Shown here: piece after piece, positions 36,428-45,215 of the stretch | Position numbering within the stretch: the first letter of the stretch is position 1 | How the letters are laid out: each line of letters begins with the position of its first letter | DNA from: an uncultured Bacteroidales bacterium | GTDB taxonomy: Bacteria > Bacteroidota > Bacteroidia > Bacteroidales > Bacteroidaceae | Assembly: GCA_902782245.1 (NCBI GenBank) | Contig: CACZMI010000005.1 | Span: forward strand, 1-61,416 | DNA: 61,416 nucleotides | Reading direction: 5' to 3' | Notes under the pieces: generated by a model | What the model was told of the DNA's origin: nothing | Database searches by the model: none | The model's input: the letters and a program-made list of their open reading frames with translations, nothing else | Made by a program: the position numbers and the translations under genes

Positions 36428-38110
36428 ATGAAAAATAAATTATTCTATTTACTTGGAGCTGGAGTCATGGCTTTCTCACTGACCGGCTGTGACCTGGATA
36501 TTAACCAGGATCCGTACGCAGTGACAGACCTTGATGTTTCTCAGCTGCTTACCTGCACGGAATATGAGGTAGGTGCTACTTTCTCCGAGGGTTATTATAT
36601 CAATACTCATCTGGAATCATATGTTCAGCACACCACAAGCCGTGAGGTAGATAACTATTCTTTGGTTGCCGGTTATTCCACACTTGGCAATACATGGGAT
36701 CAGGCATACAGGTATGCCATCAAGAACTGTGATGAGCTTATCAAACAGGGCGATGCAGTTAATGACGCTGTTTATGCCGGTATAGGCCGCGTCCTCAGGG
36801 TTTACACTTATATGAATCTGGTAGACCTTTGGGGTGATATTCCTTATTCAGAGGCAAACGTAGCCGGTATTGAGACTCCTAAGGCTGATGCCAGCAAGGA
36901 TATCTACAATGACCTTCTTGTTGTAATCAATCAGGCAATTGCCAATTTCAAGGACACAAGTGCAGATAATCCTCTGGCTATAGGCGCCAATGACCTTTTC
37001 TACGGTGGTGACGCTGCAAAATGGCTTAAGGCTGCAAATACCCTCAAACTCAAATTGCTGGTTCAGTCCCGTAAGGCCAAGGCCGATATTACCGGATGGC
37101 AGACAGAGTTGAACGCTCTCCTGACAGAGGACAATTTCATTGGTGACGGTGAGGATCTCCAGTTCCCGCACTCAGCAACCAAGACTCCTTCAGACGAGCG
37201 TAAATTCGGTTATGTTGATGAATACGAGGGCGGTCAGAAGAGCGTTTGGATCAATCCTTGGTTCTATGAGGTTCTTAACGGTAAGACCTACAACTTCAAG
37301 CAGAATCCTCTTGCAGGTGTAGTTGACCCCCGTATCCCTTACTATTATGTAAATCAGATTACAGCAACCGCTAATGCTAACAATGAGACCGATTATCGTG
37401 ACGGTGCCTTCGTTTCAATCTTTACAGGCAGTAATTCCGGTAAGACATCTATGTCTCAGGAATCTGCAATGACATGTATCGGTATCTATCCCGTAGGCGG
37501 TAAGTTCGATGACGGTCTGGGCGGTAGTGTTGCCGGTAAGGGTAACGGTATTGCTCCCGACAGAATGCTTCAGGCTTATTCGGTACCTTTCATGAAGGCT
37601 GAACTTGTGCTTACCGAGGGTGTTGCAGGTGATGCAAAACAACTTCTTGAGCAGGGAATCAGAGCCTCTATCGCACACGTAAATTCTGTTGCTAAGGCTT
37701 CAGATGCTACTGTTCCTGCTATCACTGAGACTCAAATAACAGGTTTCCTGCTTGGTGTAAACAGTGCTTATGATAATGCCGCAACAAATGATAAGAAACT
37801 TGAGATTGTCATGACCGAGAAGTGGGTTGCCAATTTCTTCAATTCTGTTGAGGCTTACAATGATATCCGTCGTACCGGTTATCCCGTACTCTTCAAGGGA
37901 AATGATGATAGAAAGATCTATACTCCTTATGATCAGACTCAAGCAGCCTCTCCGCTGCCTCAGCCTCTTGCATATGACTGCGCTGTAATTCTGGATTATC
38001 CCAGAATCATGTGGTACCCGGATTCGGAGACTCAGCTCAATAATGCGAATATCAACAACAAGAATCGTACAGTTAGCGCATATACTAACGTATTCTGGGA
38101 TGTTCAGTGA
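36428..38110 (+). CDS. SusD-family surface lipoprotein (RagB/SusD)
   Basis: A 560-residue outer-membrane lipoprotein that caps the SusC channel. ATG 36428 gives MKNKLFYLLGAGVMAFSLTGC with lipobox SLTGC; an ATG 6 bp upstream is also possible. The helical TPR-like repeats (RVLRVYTYMNLVDLWGDIPY, KLKLLVQSRKAKADI) and the C-terminal ADLYNDIRRTGYP-like segment (VEAYNDIRRTGYP) are diagnostic. It starts 13 bp after susC. Confidence 0.94.
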   Translation: MKNKLFYLLGAGVMAFSLTGCDLDINQDPYAVTDLDVSQLLTCTEYEVGATFSEGYYINTHLESYVQHTTSREVDNYSLVAGYSTLGNTWDQAYRYAIKNCDELIKQGDAVNDAVYAGIGRVLRVYTYMNLVDLWGDIPYSEANVAGIETPKADASKDIYNDLLVVINQAIANFKDTSADNPLAIGANDLFYGGDAAKWLKAANTLKLKLLVQSRKAKADITGWQTELNALLTEDNFIGDGEDLQFPHSATKTPSDERKFGYVDEYEGGQKSVWINPWFYEVLNGKTYNFKQNPLAGVVDPRIPYYYVNQITATANANNETDYRDGAFVSIFTGSNSGKTSMSQESAMTCIGIYPVGGKFDDGLGGSVAGKGNGIAPDRMLQAYSVPFMKAELVLTEGVAGDAKQLLEQGIRASIAHVNSVAKASDATVPAITETQITGFLLGVNSAYDNAATNDKKLEIVMTEKWVANFFNSVEAYNDIRRTGYPVLFKGNDDRKIYTPYDQTQAASPLPQPLAYDCAVILDYPRIMWYPDSETQLNNANINNKNRTVSAYTNVFWDVQ

Positions 38111-38133
38111 TTAACTTAAACTGATTCAACATT

Positions 38134-39135
38134 ATGAAAACATCAAAAATATTATTGGCATTAGCCATTCCTGCAGTACTTGCAAGTTGCAGTAAGGAGC
38201 CTGAGCTTCCTTATGATCTCCAAGGTACTGTACACTCATTTGCCGTTTCAGTTAGTAAATCAACACAGCATGACCTTTTGTTGAATGCAGGTTCTACTGA
38301 TGGCGATTTCTACGTCAAACTGGATGTGCCCAAGTATATGGGTGATTATACTTCCTATCTTAAGGAGGTTCAGCTTCTTTGTGTTTACACTGCCGTTAAC
38401 GGTGACGTTTCTTCAGCTATCGCTGCCGAAGGCATCAAGACTCTTCCCAGTGAGGCAAAGATTGACATGGTATCTTTGTGTGATAAACTCGGTATCGCTT
38501 CTCCGTCTATAGGTGACAAGATGCAGTTTACTGCAAATATCATACACAATGACGGTACAGTCGTTCCCGGTTGGACATCGACAATGGGATTCAACTATCG
38601 TAATCCTACTTTCATGGTAATGCCTGATGGCTCAAGCTTCAGCTATTGCGCTACATTTACTGCTGCAGCTCCTTTGAATGAGACTCTCTTCGCTGGTGGT
38701 AATACAATTCAATGCACAGAAAGTGTAGGCTCTGCATATGAGGCATCATATGGCGCTGATATTACCAGAATGGCAACTGCCGATATACCTGCCGAAATAT
38801 ATGGAAACGATTTTACTGCCGATGATATCATTGGTCTTATCATTACATTTGACTGGTATGGCTGGGGATATGACGAGCAGATGAAGGTTTACATCAACAA
38901 GAAAGACTATTCGGTTATTATTCCGGACCAGGTGGTTGGAACTACTGATGAAAATTTCTACTACTATGGTACATATCCCTACCTTGGTGAGTTTAAATTC
39001 TCCAATGCCAATGCTGAGCTTGATACCCAAACCAGCAAGCTTTATGTTACTATGAATGCTGCTTGGATCATTGAGCTGGGTACTTTGTCATTCGGTAGTG
39101 ATGACTATATCTTTGATTTCTCAACAGTGCTTTAA
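38134..39135 (+). CDS. Putative surface lipoprotein of the SusC-SusD unit
   Basis: A 333-residue lipoprotein (lipobox VLASC, Cys19) in the position where SusE/SusF-type glycan-binding proteins usually lie. It looks all-beta, with two or three Ig-like modules, but I recognise no family. Tyr- and Trp-rich strands near residue 245 (TFDWYGWGYDEQM) could form a ligand platform. It starts 23 bp after SusD and ends before a strong terminator. Confidence 0.75.
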   Translation: MKTSKILLALAIPAVLASCSKEPELPYDLQGTVHSFAVSVSKSTQHDLLLNAGSTDGDFYVKLDVPKYMGDYTSYLKEVQLLCVYTAVNGDVSSAIAAEGIKTLPSEAKIDMVSLCDKLGIASPSIGDKMQFTANIIHNDGTVVPGWTSTMGFNYRNPTFMVMPDGSSFSYCATFTAAAPLNETLFAGGNTIQCTESVGSAYEASYGADITRMATADIPAEIYGNDFTADDIIGLIITFDWYGWGYDEQMKVYINKKDYSVIIPDQVVGTTDENFYYYGTYPYLGEFKFSNANAELDTQTSKLYVTMNAAWIIELGTLSFGSDDYIFDFSTVL

Positions 39136-39155
39136 ACTGTAGAAATACTATTTAG

Positions 39156-39192
39156 AATTAGGGCCGGACATTCATCCGGCCCTAATTTGTTT
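39156..39192 (+). terminator. Rho-independent terminator after the SusC-SusD unit
   Basis: A perfect 13-bp stem (39156-39168 with 39175-39187, core GGGCCGGA) has a 6-nt loop and is followed by TGTTTTTG. Confidence 0.9.
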
Positions 39193-39212
39193 TTGTGCAA
39201 TATATGGAAACA

Positions 39213-39244
39213 TAAAAGGCCGGATAATGATATCCAGCCTTTTA
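39213..39244 (-). terminator. Hairpin between rpmH and the SusC-SusD unit, likely rpmH terminator
   Basis: TAAAAGGC and GGATA pair with TATCC and GCCTTTTA around a 4-nt loop, with one internal mismatch. Read on the minus strand it lies just past rpmH and ends in TTTTA, so it can end rpmH transcription; it could also work on the plus strand. Confidence 0.7.
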
Positions 39245-39267
39245 TATATACCTTAATGTATAAAGGA

Positions 39268-39429
39268 TTACTTCTTGTTTCCGCAGTACTCGTCAGATAC
39301 TGTCAGTTTCTTGCGGCCCTTTGCTCTGCGTGAAGCAAGTACTCTGCGGCCGTTAGCTGATGCCATTCTCTCACGGAAACCGTGTTTGTTCTTTCTCTTC
39401 CTGTTGGAAGGCTGAAATGTTCTTTTCAT
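39268..39429 (-). CDS. rpmH: 50S ribosomal protein L34
   Basis: A 53-residue basic protein, [18 protein letters not shown] at the start and [20 protein letters not shown] at the end. The [18 protein letters not shown] opening is the L34 signature. The tail after RKKLTV is a few residues longer than in E. coli (46 residues), as is common in Bacteroidota. It has its own promoter and is divergent from efp. Confidence 0.95.
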   Translation of the reverse strand: MKRTFQPSNRKRKNKHGFRERMASANGRRVLASRRAKGRKKLTVSDEYCGNKK

Positions 39430-39475
39430 CGTTATATATTTTTATTGTTTTCCTATCTGTTTCGGGAATCGGAGG

Positions 39476-39508
39476 GCAAAGGTAGTTTGTTTTTTCATAA
39501 TATGCAAA
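39476..39508 (-). promoter_or_regulatory. Promoter of rpmH (-7 and -33 elements)
   Basis: On the minus strand TTTG (39505-39508), 20 nt, then TACCTTTGC (39476-39484): an excellent match to the Bacteroidota consensus. Confidence 0.8.
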
Positions 39509-39533
39509 TTGCATCTCTTTTTTTGTCTAAAGT

Positions 39534-39565
39534 TTTGTCTATTTGTCTCATTGCACTACTTTTGC
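39534..39565 (+). promoter_or_regulatory. Promoter of efp (-33 and -7 elements)
   Basis: TTTG (39534-39537), 19 nt, then TACTTTTGC (39557-39565), 45 bp before the efp ATG. The rpmH and efp promoters are back to back about 25 bp apart. Confidence 0.8.
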
Positions 39566-39610
39566 ATTCCAGAAACGATTCATTATTAATAATAGAACTA
39601 ACAGACTTTT

Positions 39611-40177
39611 ATGATTCTTTGTCAAGACATCAAAATCGGCACCTGCATCAATCTGGAGGGCCAGCTCTATTTCTGCATTGATTTCCTTCATGTAAAACCC
39701 GGTAAGGGCAATACATTCGTACGCACCAAACTCAAGAACGTGGTTAACGGCCGCGTACTGGAGCGCACTTTCCAGATCGGTTTCAAGCTTGAGGATGTCC
39801 GTGTAGAGCGTCGTCCGTACCAGTACCTGTATCAGGACGAAATGGGTTACATATTCATGAACCAGGAGGATTTTGAGCAGGTTACCATCATCAAGGACCT
39901 GATCAACGGTGTTGATTACCTCAAGGAAGGTGAGATCGTTGACGTTGTTACCAACGCCAATACCGGTGAGATTCTTTTTGCAGACCTGCCTGTAAAGGTG
40001 GTTCTTAAGGTTACATATACTGAGCCCGGCCTTAAGGGTGATACAGCTACCAACGCTACCAAGCCCGCTAAGGTTGAGACCGGTTGCGAGGTTCGCGTAC
40101 CTCTGTTCATCAATGAGGGTGAACTTATCGAGGTCGATACCCGCGACGGATCATACCAGGGCCGCGTAAAGGCATAA
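39611..40177 (+). CDS. efp: Elongation factor P
   Basis: EF-P relieves ribosome stalling at polyproline stretches. The 188-residue protein has the three expected beta domains. The tip of domain I that reaches the peptidyl centre reads [14 protein letters not shown], with Lys32 at the position that is modified in E. coli; no modifying enzyme is encoded nearby. Domain III ends with the signature [16 protein letters not shown]. It is followed 8 bp later by radC. Confidence 0.96.
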   Translation: MILCQDIKIGTCINLEGQLYFCIDFLHVKPGKGNTFVRTKLKNVVNGRVLERTFQIGFKLEDVRVERRPYQYLYQDEMGYIFMNQEDFEQVTIIKDLINGVDYLKEGEIVDVVTNANTGEILFADLPVKVVLKVTYTEPGLKGDTATNATKPAKVETGCEVRVPLFINEGELIEVDTRDGSYQGRVKA

Positions 40178-40185
40178 GGAAATGA

Positions 40186-40881
40186 ATGACTAAGCCAGAC
40201 AAGCTGAATCTTAAGCAGTGGGCCGCTGAGGATCGCCCCCGTGAAAAGATGAAGCAAAAAGGCGCAGGTGCGCTTACAAACGCTGAGTTATTGGCGATTC
40301 TGATACACACTGGAAACACTGAAGATTCGGTGGTGGCTTTAACACAAAAGGTGATGGCTTCCTGCCGCAACAGTCTTTCCGAACTTGGAAAACTTAGCGT
40401 CGGGGAGCTTTGCTCTTTTAAAGGAATAGGTGAGGCCAAGGCAATAACAATCCTGGCCGCATGTGAACTGGGCAGACGTCGCAAGGAGGAGGAACCTGTG
40501 CGTAAGCCTGTAATCAGGACGTCGCGTGACATATATGACTGGTTCTACCCCGTAATGGCCGACAAGCAGGTTGAGGAGTGCCATGTGTTGCTGCTCAATC
40601 AGGCCGGCAGGGTAATAGACAGTATGCTTGTGAGCCGGGGAGGTCTGGCGAGCGCATCGGTTGATGTCCGCCTGATTGTACGTGAAGCGATTGTACACAG
40701 GGCTACGGCTGTGGTCATGTGCCATAATCATCCTTCGGGCAATCTGATACCCAGCCGTCAGGACGACGGTCTGACAACGGCTGTCCGTCAGGCATGCTAC
40801 ACGATGGATATATCGCTGCTGGACCATGTGATATTCACAGACAGTGGCTATTACAGTTACGCCGACCATGGTCGGATATGA
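40186..40881 (+). CDS. radC: RadC-family (JAB/MPN) protein
   Basis: A 231-residue protein with an N-terminal helix-hairpin-helix-like region (ELCSFKGIGEAKAITILAACELG) and a C-terminal JAMM metal site (MCHNHPSGNLIPSRQDD), which binds zinc in the family. The old DNA-repair name is not well supported; a nuclease or deubiquitinase-like role has been proposed. It lies between efp and the SufT-like gene. Confidence 0.92.
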   Translation: MTKPDKLNLKQWAAEDRPREKMKQKGAGALTNAELLAILIHTGNTEDSVVALTQKVMASCRNSLSELGKLSVGELCSFKGIGEAKAITILAACELGRRRKEEEPVRKPVIRTSRDIYDWFYPVMADKQVEECHVLLLNQAGRVIDSMLVSRGGLASASVDVRLIVREAIVHRATAVVMCHNHPSGNLIPSRQDDGLTTAVRQACYTMDISLLDHVIFTDSGYYSYADHGRI

Positions 40882-40887
40882 TAAGAG

Positions 40888-41202
40888 ATGAGTGAAAAGT
40901 TTGATATAGAGGAGAAAGTCGTTGAGGTACTCAAGACCGTTTATGATCCTGAGATACCTGTCGATATATACAACCTTGGCCTTATCTACAAGGTCGATGT
41001 CGATGATGACGCCAATGTCAGCATTGATATGACGCTGACAGCGCCCGGCTGCTCTCTGGCGGATTTCATAGTCGAGGATGTCCGTCTTAGGGTAGAGGGT
41101 CTGGAATGTGTCAAATCGGCCACTGTAAATCTGGTCTTTGAACCCGAGTGGGACAAGGATATGATGTCCGATGAGGCCAAACTTGAACTGGGGCTTATAT
41201 GA
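40888..41202 (+). CDS. SufT/MIP18-family iron-sulfur assembly protein
   Basis: A 104-residue DUF59 protein with the family motifs DPEIPVDIYNLGLIY (about 20-34) and LTAPGCSLAD, whose Cys is the conserved residue. Family members help deliver Fe-S clusters to client proteins, or are part of phenylacetate oxygenase (PaaD). The absence of paa genes favours Fe-S maturation. It overlaps lpxH by 4 bp. Confidence 0.88.
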   Translation: MSEKFDIEEKVVEVLKTVYDPEIPVDIYNLGLIYKVDVDDDANVSIDMTLTAPGCSLADFIVEDVRLRVEGLECVKSATVNLVFEPEWDKDMMSDEAKLELGLI

Positions 41203-41963
41203 AACAGGTTTATTTTATCTCCGATGCTCATCTGGGCTCATGGGCTATAGACCATAAGCGGATGCAGGAGCGCCGTCTGGTGCGTTTCCTTGATGACATC
41301 AAGGACAAGGCTCAGGCAATCTATATGCTGGGCGACATGTTTGACTACTGGTATGAGTTCAAATATGTTGTTCCCAAAGGCTACACCCGTTTCCTGGGCA
41401 AGATTTCCGAGTTGACCGATATGGGCATAGAGGTGCACTATTTCATAGGCAACCACGACATCTGGTCTTTCGGATACCTGGAGCGTGAGTGCGGTGTGAT
41501 ACTCCACAGGGAGCCCGTAACGGTTGAGATCATGGGTAAGGAGTTTTTCCTGGCTCATGGTGACGGAATGGGGGATCCCAGCCGTACGTTCCGTTTCCTA
41601 AGAGGCATATTCCGCAGCCGCGTATGCCAGTTTCTCTATTCCCTGCTGCCTACACGCTGGAGTATGTGGTTCGGCCTCACCTGGGCCAAGAAAAGTATGG
41701 AGAATCACCGCTTGAACGGAGTTGACAAATATCTGGGCGAGGATAAGGAGTTTCAGGTAATCTATGCCAAGGAGTATCTTAAATCCCATCCTGACATCAA
41801 TTACTTTATGTTCGGTCATCGTCACATAGAACTTGACCTGATGCTGACCCACTCCTGTCGCCTGATGATTCTGGGCGATTGGATAACTCACTACACCTAC
41901 GCCGTGTTTGACGGCAAGACTCTCACAATGCACAATTACCTCGAAGGAGGTGACAATAAATAA
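41199..41963 (+). CDS. lpxH: UDP-2,3-diacylglucosamine diphosphatase LpxH-like
   Basis: Calcineurin-like phosphoesterase that cleaves UDP-2,3-diacylglucosamine to lipid X in lipid A synthesis. The 254-residue protein shows the metal motifs DAHLG (DxH), LGDMFDYW, GNHDIW and FGHRHIEL. The broader insert between GNHD and GHRH is typical of Bacteroidota members. Other phosphoesterase substrates cannot be excluded, but the DYW and GNHDIWSFGYLE segments favour LpxH. Confidence 0.88.
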   Translation: MKQVYFISDAHLGSWAIDHKRMQERRLVRFLDDIKDKAQAIYMLGDMFDYWYEFKYVVPKGYTRFLGKISELTDMGIEVHYFIGNHDIWSFGYLERECGVILHREPVTVEIMGKEFFLAHGDGMGDPSRTFRFLRGIFRSRVCQFLYSLLPTRWSMWFGLTWAKKSMENHRLNGVDKYLGEDKEFQVIYAKEYLKSHPDINYFMFGHRHIELDLMLTHSCRLMILGDWITHYTYAVFDGKTLTMHNYLEGGDNK

Positions 41964-41991
41964 AAAAGCTGCCTCGAAAGGCAGCTCTTTT
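41962..41991. terminator. Bidirectional terminator between lpxH and ackA
   Basis: AGCTGCC (41967-41973) and GGCAGCT (41980-41986) flank a 6-nt loop, with AAAAA before and CTTTTA after. It serves the converging lpxH and ackA transcripts. Confidence 0.85.
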
Positions 41992-42009
41992 ATTATATAT
42001 GGTGATGGT

Positions 42010-43209
42010 TTATTTCACCAGAGCCATGGTGTCTTGAGCAATCATCAGCTCTTCATCGGTAGGCAGTACAACTACCTTGACCTTTGAGTCAGGGGTAGAG
42101 ATGATACCGTCTTTACCGAACATGATCTTGGCGTTCTGCTCCTTGTCCAGCTTGATGCCCAGGAACTCCAGACCCTCACAAACGGCCTCGCGGACCTCGT
42201 GACGGTTCTCGCCAACACCGCCGGTGAATACAACTACGTCAACGCCACCCATCGCGGCTGCAAAGGCGCCAATGTATTTCTTGATGCGGTAAGCGTACAT
42301 CTTCTTGGCCAGAGCAGCACGCTCGTTACCTGCCTCCATTGAAGCGGTAACCTCACGCATATCGCTCGATGCGCCCGATATACCCAGCAGACCTGACTTC
42401 TTATTCAGAAGATTTGACATGCCTGTGCTGTCCAGGTGCTCCTTCTCCATAAGGAATGTAACTGCACCTGCGTCAATATCGCCGCTGCGTGTACCCATCA
42501 TGATGCCCTCCAGAGGAGTGAGTCCCATGGTGGTATCCACGCTCTTGCCATCCTTTACAGCTGTGATTGAACCGCCGTTGCCTATGTGACAGGTGATTAT
42601 CTTTGAGCCCTCGGCCTTGATGCCCAGATACTTGCATATCTCGCCCGATACAAAACGGTGTGATGTTCCGTGGAAGCCGTAACGGCGAACGCCGTACTTC
42701 TGATACAGCTCATAAGGAATTGCATACAGATATGCGTAATCGGGCATGGTCTGATGGAATGCGGTATCAAATACACCCACCTGCGGAACGTTAGGCAGCA
42801 ACTCGCTTACTGCGTTCACACCCTTCAGGTTTGCGGGATTGTGCAGGGGAGCCAGGTCATTGCAGGCTGCGAATGCCTCCAGAACCTCCGGTGTCAGGAT
42901 AACGCTCTTGTTGAACTTCTCGCCTCCGTGTACCATGCGGTGACCAACGGCATTGATCTCACTTAGAGACTTGATAACGCCGTACTGGCTGCCGGTAAGT
43001 ATCTCGAATATGAACTTTACACCTACTGTATGCTCGGGAATCTCTTTTTCAATAACAACCTTGTTGCCGTCCTTATCGGTCAGTTTAAGGAAAGAGCCCT
43101 TCATGCCTATCTTCTCAATGCCACCCTGTGCAATGACATCGTTGCGGTCCATGTCAAACAGCTTGTACTTGATTGACGAACTGCCGCAGTTAAGTACCAG
43201 AATCTTCAT
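42010..43209 (-). CDS. ackA: Acetate kinase
   Basis: Makes acetate and ATP from acetyl phosphate, the energy-yielding end of anaerobic sugar fermentation. The 399-residue ASKHA kinase opens MKILVLNCGSSSIKYKLF and has VFDTAFHQTMP, ITCHIGNGGS and the VVFTGGVGENRHEVRE ATP-site region. It lies 6 bp after pta on the same transcript. Confidence 0.97.
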   Translation of the reverse strand: MKILVLNCGSSSIKYKLFDMDRNDVIAQGGIEKIGMKGSFLKLTDKDGNKVVIEKEIPEHTVGVKFIFEILTGSQYGVIKSLSEINAVGHRMVHGGEKFNKSVILTPEVLEAFAACNDLAPLHNPANLKGVNAVSELLPNVPQVGVFDTAFHQTMPDYAYLYAIPYELYQKYGVRRYGFHGTSHRFVSGEICKYLGIKAEGSKIITCHIGNGGSITAVKDGKSVDTTMGLTPLEGIMMGTRSGDIDAGAVTFLMEKEHLDSTGMSNLLNKKSGLLGISGASSDMREVTASMEAGNERAALAKKMYAYRIKKYIGAFAAAMGGVDVVVFTGGVGENRHEVREAVCEGLEFLGIKLDKEQNAKIMFGKDGIISTPDSKVKVVVLPTDEELMIAQDTMALVK

Positions 43210-43215
43210 CTTGTC

Positions 43216-44229
43216 TTATGCTTTCTTGGCTGCCATTGCCTGGTTGGAGGTGACAGCTATCATTTTATAAACGTCATCAACAGAGCAGCCGCGTGAAAGG
43301 TCGTTCACGGGGCGTGCTATACCCTGAAGGATAGGTCCGATGGCCTCGGCGTTACCTATGCGCTGTACCAGTTTGTATGCTATGTTGCCTACCTCAAGGT
43401 TGGGGAATACAAGCACGTTGGCCTTACCAGCAATCTCTGATCCGGGAGCCTTGCTGGCACCTACGGACGGTACGATAGCTGCATCGGCCTGGAGCTCACC
43501 GTCAATCTTGAGGGCGGGGGCCAGTTCCTTTGCCTTGGCAAGTGCGATGGTAACCTTATCTACAACCTCATGTTTGGCCGATCCCTTGGTTGAAAAACTC
43601 AGCATAGCCACGCGGGGCTCTGCAAAACCTGCAACTGCGGTTGCTGTGCCTGCTGATGCAACTGCAATCTGTGCCAGCTGGTCAGCATCGGGAACGGGAG
43701 TAACTGCGCAATCGGCAAATACCATAATGCCGTTCTCTCCGTACTGCGGAGTCTTGGTTATCATGATGAATGCACCCGATACGACTGATATGCCGGGAGC
43801 GGTCTTGATTATCTGGAGAGCGGGGCGGAGTACATTGCCTGTGGTGTTGCGGGCGCCTGCCAGCTGACCGTCGGCATCGCCGTTTTTGATGATAAGGCAA
43901 CCCAGGTAAAGCGGGTCAAGCACCTTCTGCTGTGCCTCCTCTATGGTCATACCCTTGTTCTTGCGCAGCTCGAACAGCAGGTTTGCATAAAAATCCTTCT
44001 TGGGGTTGTTCTCCGGGTCAATGATTGTGGCCTTTGAGATATTCTTGAGTCCCCACTGTGCGGCTAATCCCTCAATCTCTGATTTATTACCTATTATGAT
44101 AAGGTCTGCCACACCGTCGGCCAGAACCCTGTCAGCTGCCTTAAGTGTACGTTCCTCAGTACCCTCGGGCAACACAATGCGCTGCTTGTTCTGCTTAGCC
44201 CGCGCAATAATCTCCTCCATTAATTCCAT
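43216..44229 (-). CDS. pta: Phosphate acetyltransferase
   Basis: Converts acetyl-CoA and phosphate to acetyl phosphate, feeding AckA. The 337-residue short-form enzyme consists only of the PTA_PTB domain ([54 protein letters not shown]) and lacks the N-terminal regulatory domains of the E. coli protein. First gene of pta-ackA. Confidence 0.96.
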   Translation of the reverse strand: MELMEEIIARAKQNKQRIVLPEGTEERTLKAADRVLADGVADLIIIGNKSEIEGLAAQWGLKNISKATIIDPENNPKKDFYANLLFELRKNKGMTIEEAQQKVLDPLYLGCLIIKNGDADGQLAGARNTTGNVLRPALQIIKTAPGISVVSGAFIMITKTPQYGENGIMVFADCAVTPVPDADQLAQIAVASAGTATAVAGFAEPRVAMLSFSTKGSAKHEVVDKVTIALAKAKELAPALKIDGELQADAAIVPSVGASKAPGSEIAGKANVLVFPNLEVGNIAYKLVQRIGNAEAIGPILQGIARPVNDLSRGCSVDDVYKMIAVTSNQAMAAKKA

Positions 44230-44271
44230 ATATAAATGCTTAAATTGTAAACTCCACTTAGCAAAAGCACC

Positions 44272-44280
44272 GCAAAATTA
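44272..44280 (-). promoter_or_regulatory. -7 promoter element for pta-ackA
   Basis: Minus-strand TAATTTTGC matches TAnnTTTGC and lies 42 bp before the pta ATG. No clear -33 box is seen. Confidence 0.65.
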
Positions 44281-44355
44281 CACTTTTTCCAATTACCATC
44301 CACCTTAATAAATAATAAATGGTAAAACGCAGGTGTATACGCATGTTCAATAGTA

Positions 44356-44430
44356 TTGGAGCGAGCGAATGCTTGGAGCGAGACCGCGGTCCCGGAGGGC
44401 CGCCCGTTCGCTGTGGCGAACTAAAAAAAG
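44356..44430. other. GC-rich structured island upstream of a tRNA fragment
   Basis: Within an AT-rich gap this block is GC-rich and non-coding. It holds two direct copies of TTGGAGCGAG (44356-44365, 44373-44382), the 10-bp palindrome GACCGCGGTC (44382-44391), a GCGG-CCC/GGG-CCGC hairpin (44386-44403) and a GTTCGC/GCGAAC hairpin with a 4-nt loop (44406-44421). AGCGAA at 44364-44369 can instead pair with TTCGCT at 44407-44412, an alternative to the last hairpin. Function unknown. Confidence 0.6.
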
Positions 44431-44434
44431 GACC

Positions 44435-44466
44435 AGAGGTCCTCGGTTCAAGCCCGGGTTCTGCGG
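44435..44466 (+). pseudogene. Orphan tRNA 3' half (T arm and acceptor strand)
   Basis: The piece holds a complete T arm: stem CTCGG (44442-44446), loop TTCAAGC and stem CCGGG (44454-44458), preceded by a variable-loop-like AGGTC and followed by a seven-base acceptor strand TTCTGCG and a G discriminator. No matching D arm, anticodon arm or CGCAGAA 5' strand lies just upstream, so it is not a full tRNA. It may be a relic of a tRNA or of integration at a tRNA 3' end. Confidence 0.55.
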
Positions 44467-44476
44467 AGGAAAAGAA

Positions 44477-44508
44477 AAAGAGAGGTTGTTAGACCTCTCT
44501 TTCTTTTA
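44477..44508. terminator. Bidirectional terminator beside tRNA-Met
   Basis: A 10-bp stem (44477-44486 with 44493-44502, core GAGAGGT/ACCTCTC) with a 6-nt loop. On the minus strand it lies just past the tRNA-Met 3' end and runs into TTTCTTTTCC; on the plus strand it ends in CTTTTA after the tRNA half. Confidence 0.85.
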
Positions 44509-44510
44509 CG

Positions 44511-44584
44511 TAGCGGGACCCGGGATTGAACCGGGGACCTCATGATTATGAATCATGCGCTCTAACCAGCTGAGCTATCCCGCC
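44511..44584 (-). tRNA. tRNA-Met (CAT), elongator type
   Basis: On the minus strand a 74-nt cloverleaf: acceptor GGCGGGA/TCCCGCT (first pair G-U), D arm GCTCAGCTGGTTAGAGC, anticodon arm CATGA-TTCATAA-TCATG with anticodon CAT, and T arm CCCGG-TTCAATC-CCGGG, discriminator A. CCA is not encoded. The G1-U72 wobble resembles an initiator-like weak first pair, but the anticodon stem lacks the three G-C pairs of an initiator, so elongator Met is favoured. A tRNA-Ile with lysidine-modified CAT cannot be fully excluded. Confidence 0.93.
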
Positions 44585-44734
44585 ATCGCCATATAAGCGG
44601 GTGCAAAGGTAATGCCGATTTTTGACACCTGCAACATTTTAAATGCATATTTTTGTTAGAAATTTATGCTGCTTTCTCTTGGAAATTAAAGGATTTTAAT
44701 ATTTCTTTGCAATATAACATAAGTGAATAATGCT

Positions 44735-45136
44735 ATGGCAACAGATAAGACTATACCGGATAAGAAGAAAGTCGTTATTGAATATGGACTTAGTTCTCAG
44801 TCAGTACCAATGATATGGGAGGCTATCTCAACAGCTCCCGGTCTGACATCATGGTTTGCCGATGATGTGCGTTCCGATGGCAAGAATTTCAGTTTTATTT
44901 GGGGTAAACACGAATCCCGCGACGCGGAACTCATCAATTGCCGCCAAAACACCTATGTACGTTTTCATTGGCTTGATGAAGAGCCGGGAACATACTTTGA
45001 AATGCGCATTCTCAAGAATGATCTTACATCCAACTATTCACTTGAAATAACGGATTTCGCAGACCCCGATGCTGATGAGGAGGTCCGTAGTCTTTGGGAT
45101 ACTTCAATGGATGCCCTGCGTCGTTGCGGTCTGTAG
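44735..45136 (+). CDS. START-like/SRPBCC domain protein
   Basis: A 133-residue soluble protein from ATG 44735 (MATDKTIPDKKKVVIEYGL); a GTG at 44723 would add four residues. The pattern of an N-terminal strand, IWEAISTAPGLTSWFADDV, FIWGKHESRDAEL and YSLEITDFADPD matches the small Bacteroidota START-like (AHSA1-related) family, which has a hydrophobic ligand cavity. Role unknown. A promoter-like TTTCTTTGC lies just upstream (44702-44710) but lacks the TA. Confidence 0.82.
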   Translation: MATDKTIPDKKKVVIEYGLSSQSVPMIWEAISTAPGLTSWFADDVRSDGKNFSFIWGKHESRDAELINCRQNTYVRFHWLDEEPGTYFEMRILKNDLTSNYSLEITDFADPDADEEVRSLWDTSMDALRRCGL

Positions 45137-45182
45137 AAACCTGAAATATTTCTAACTGGTCATATTACATGCGATTTTTTCC

Positions 45183-45191
45183 TACCTTTGC
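45183..45191 (+). promoter_or_regulatory. -7 promoter element for the LptF/G-aminotransferase unit
   Basis: TACCTTTGC matches the consensus and lies 24 bp before ATG 45216. It argues against the in-frame TTG at 45195, which would fall at about the transcription start. Confidence 0.75.
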
Positions 45192-45215
45192 AAGTTGGAA
45201 AATTTTGCATCTCAT

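Noticed and set aside
44328-44466. A complete tRNA with an intron or long insert ending at the tRNA half
   Set aside because: CGCAGGT near 44328 could pair partly with TTCTGCG, but no D arm or anticodon arm can be drawn between them.
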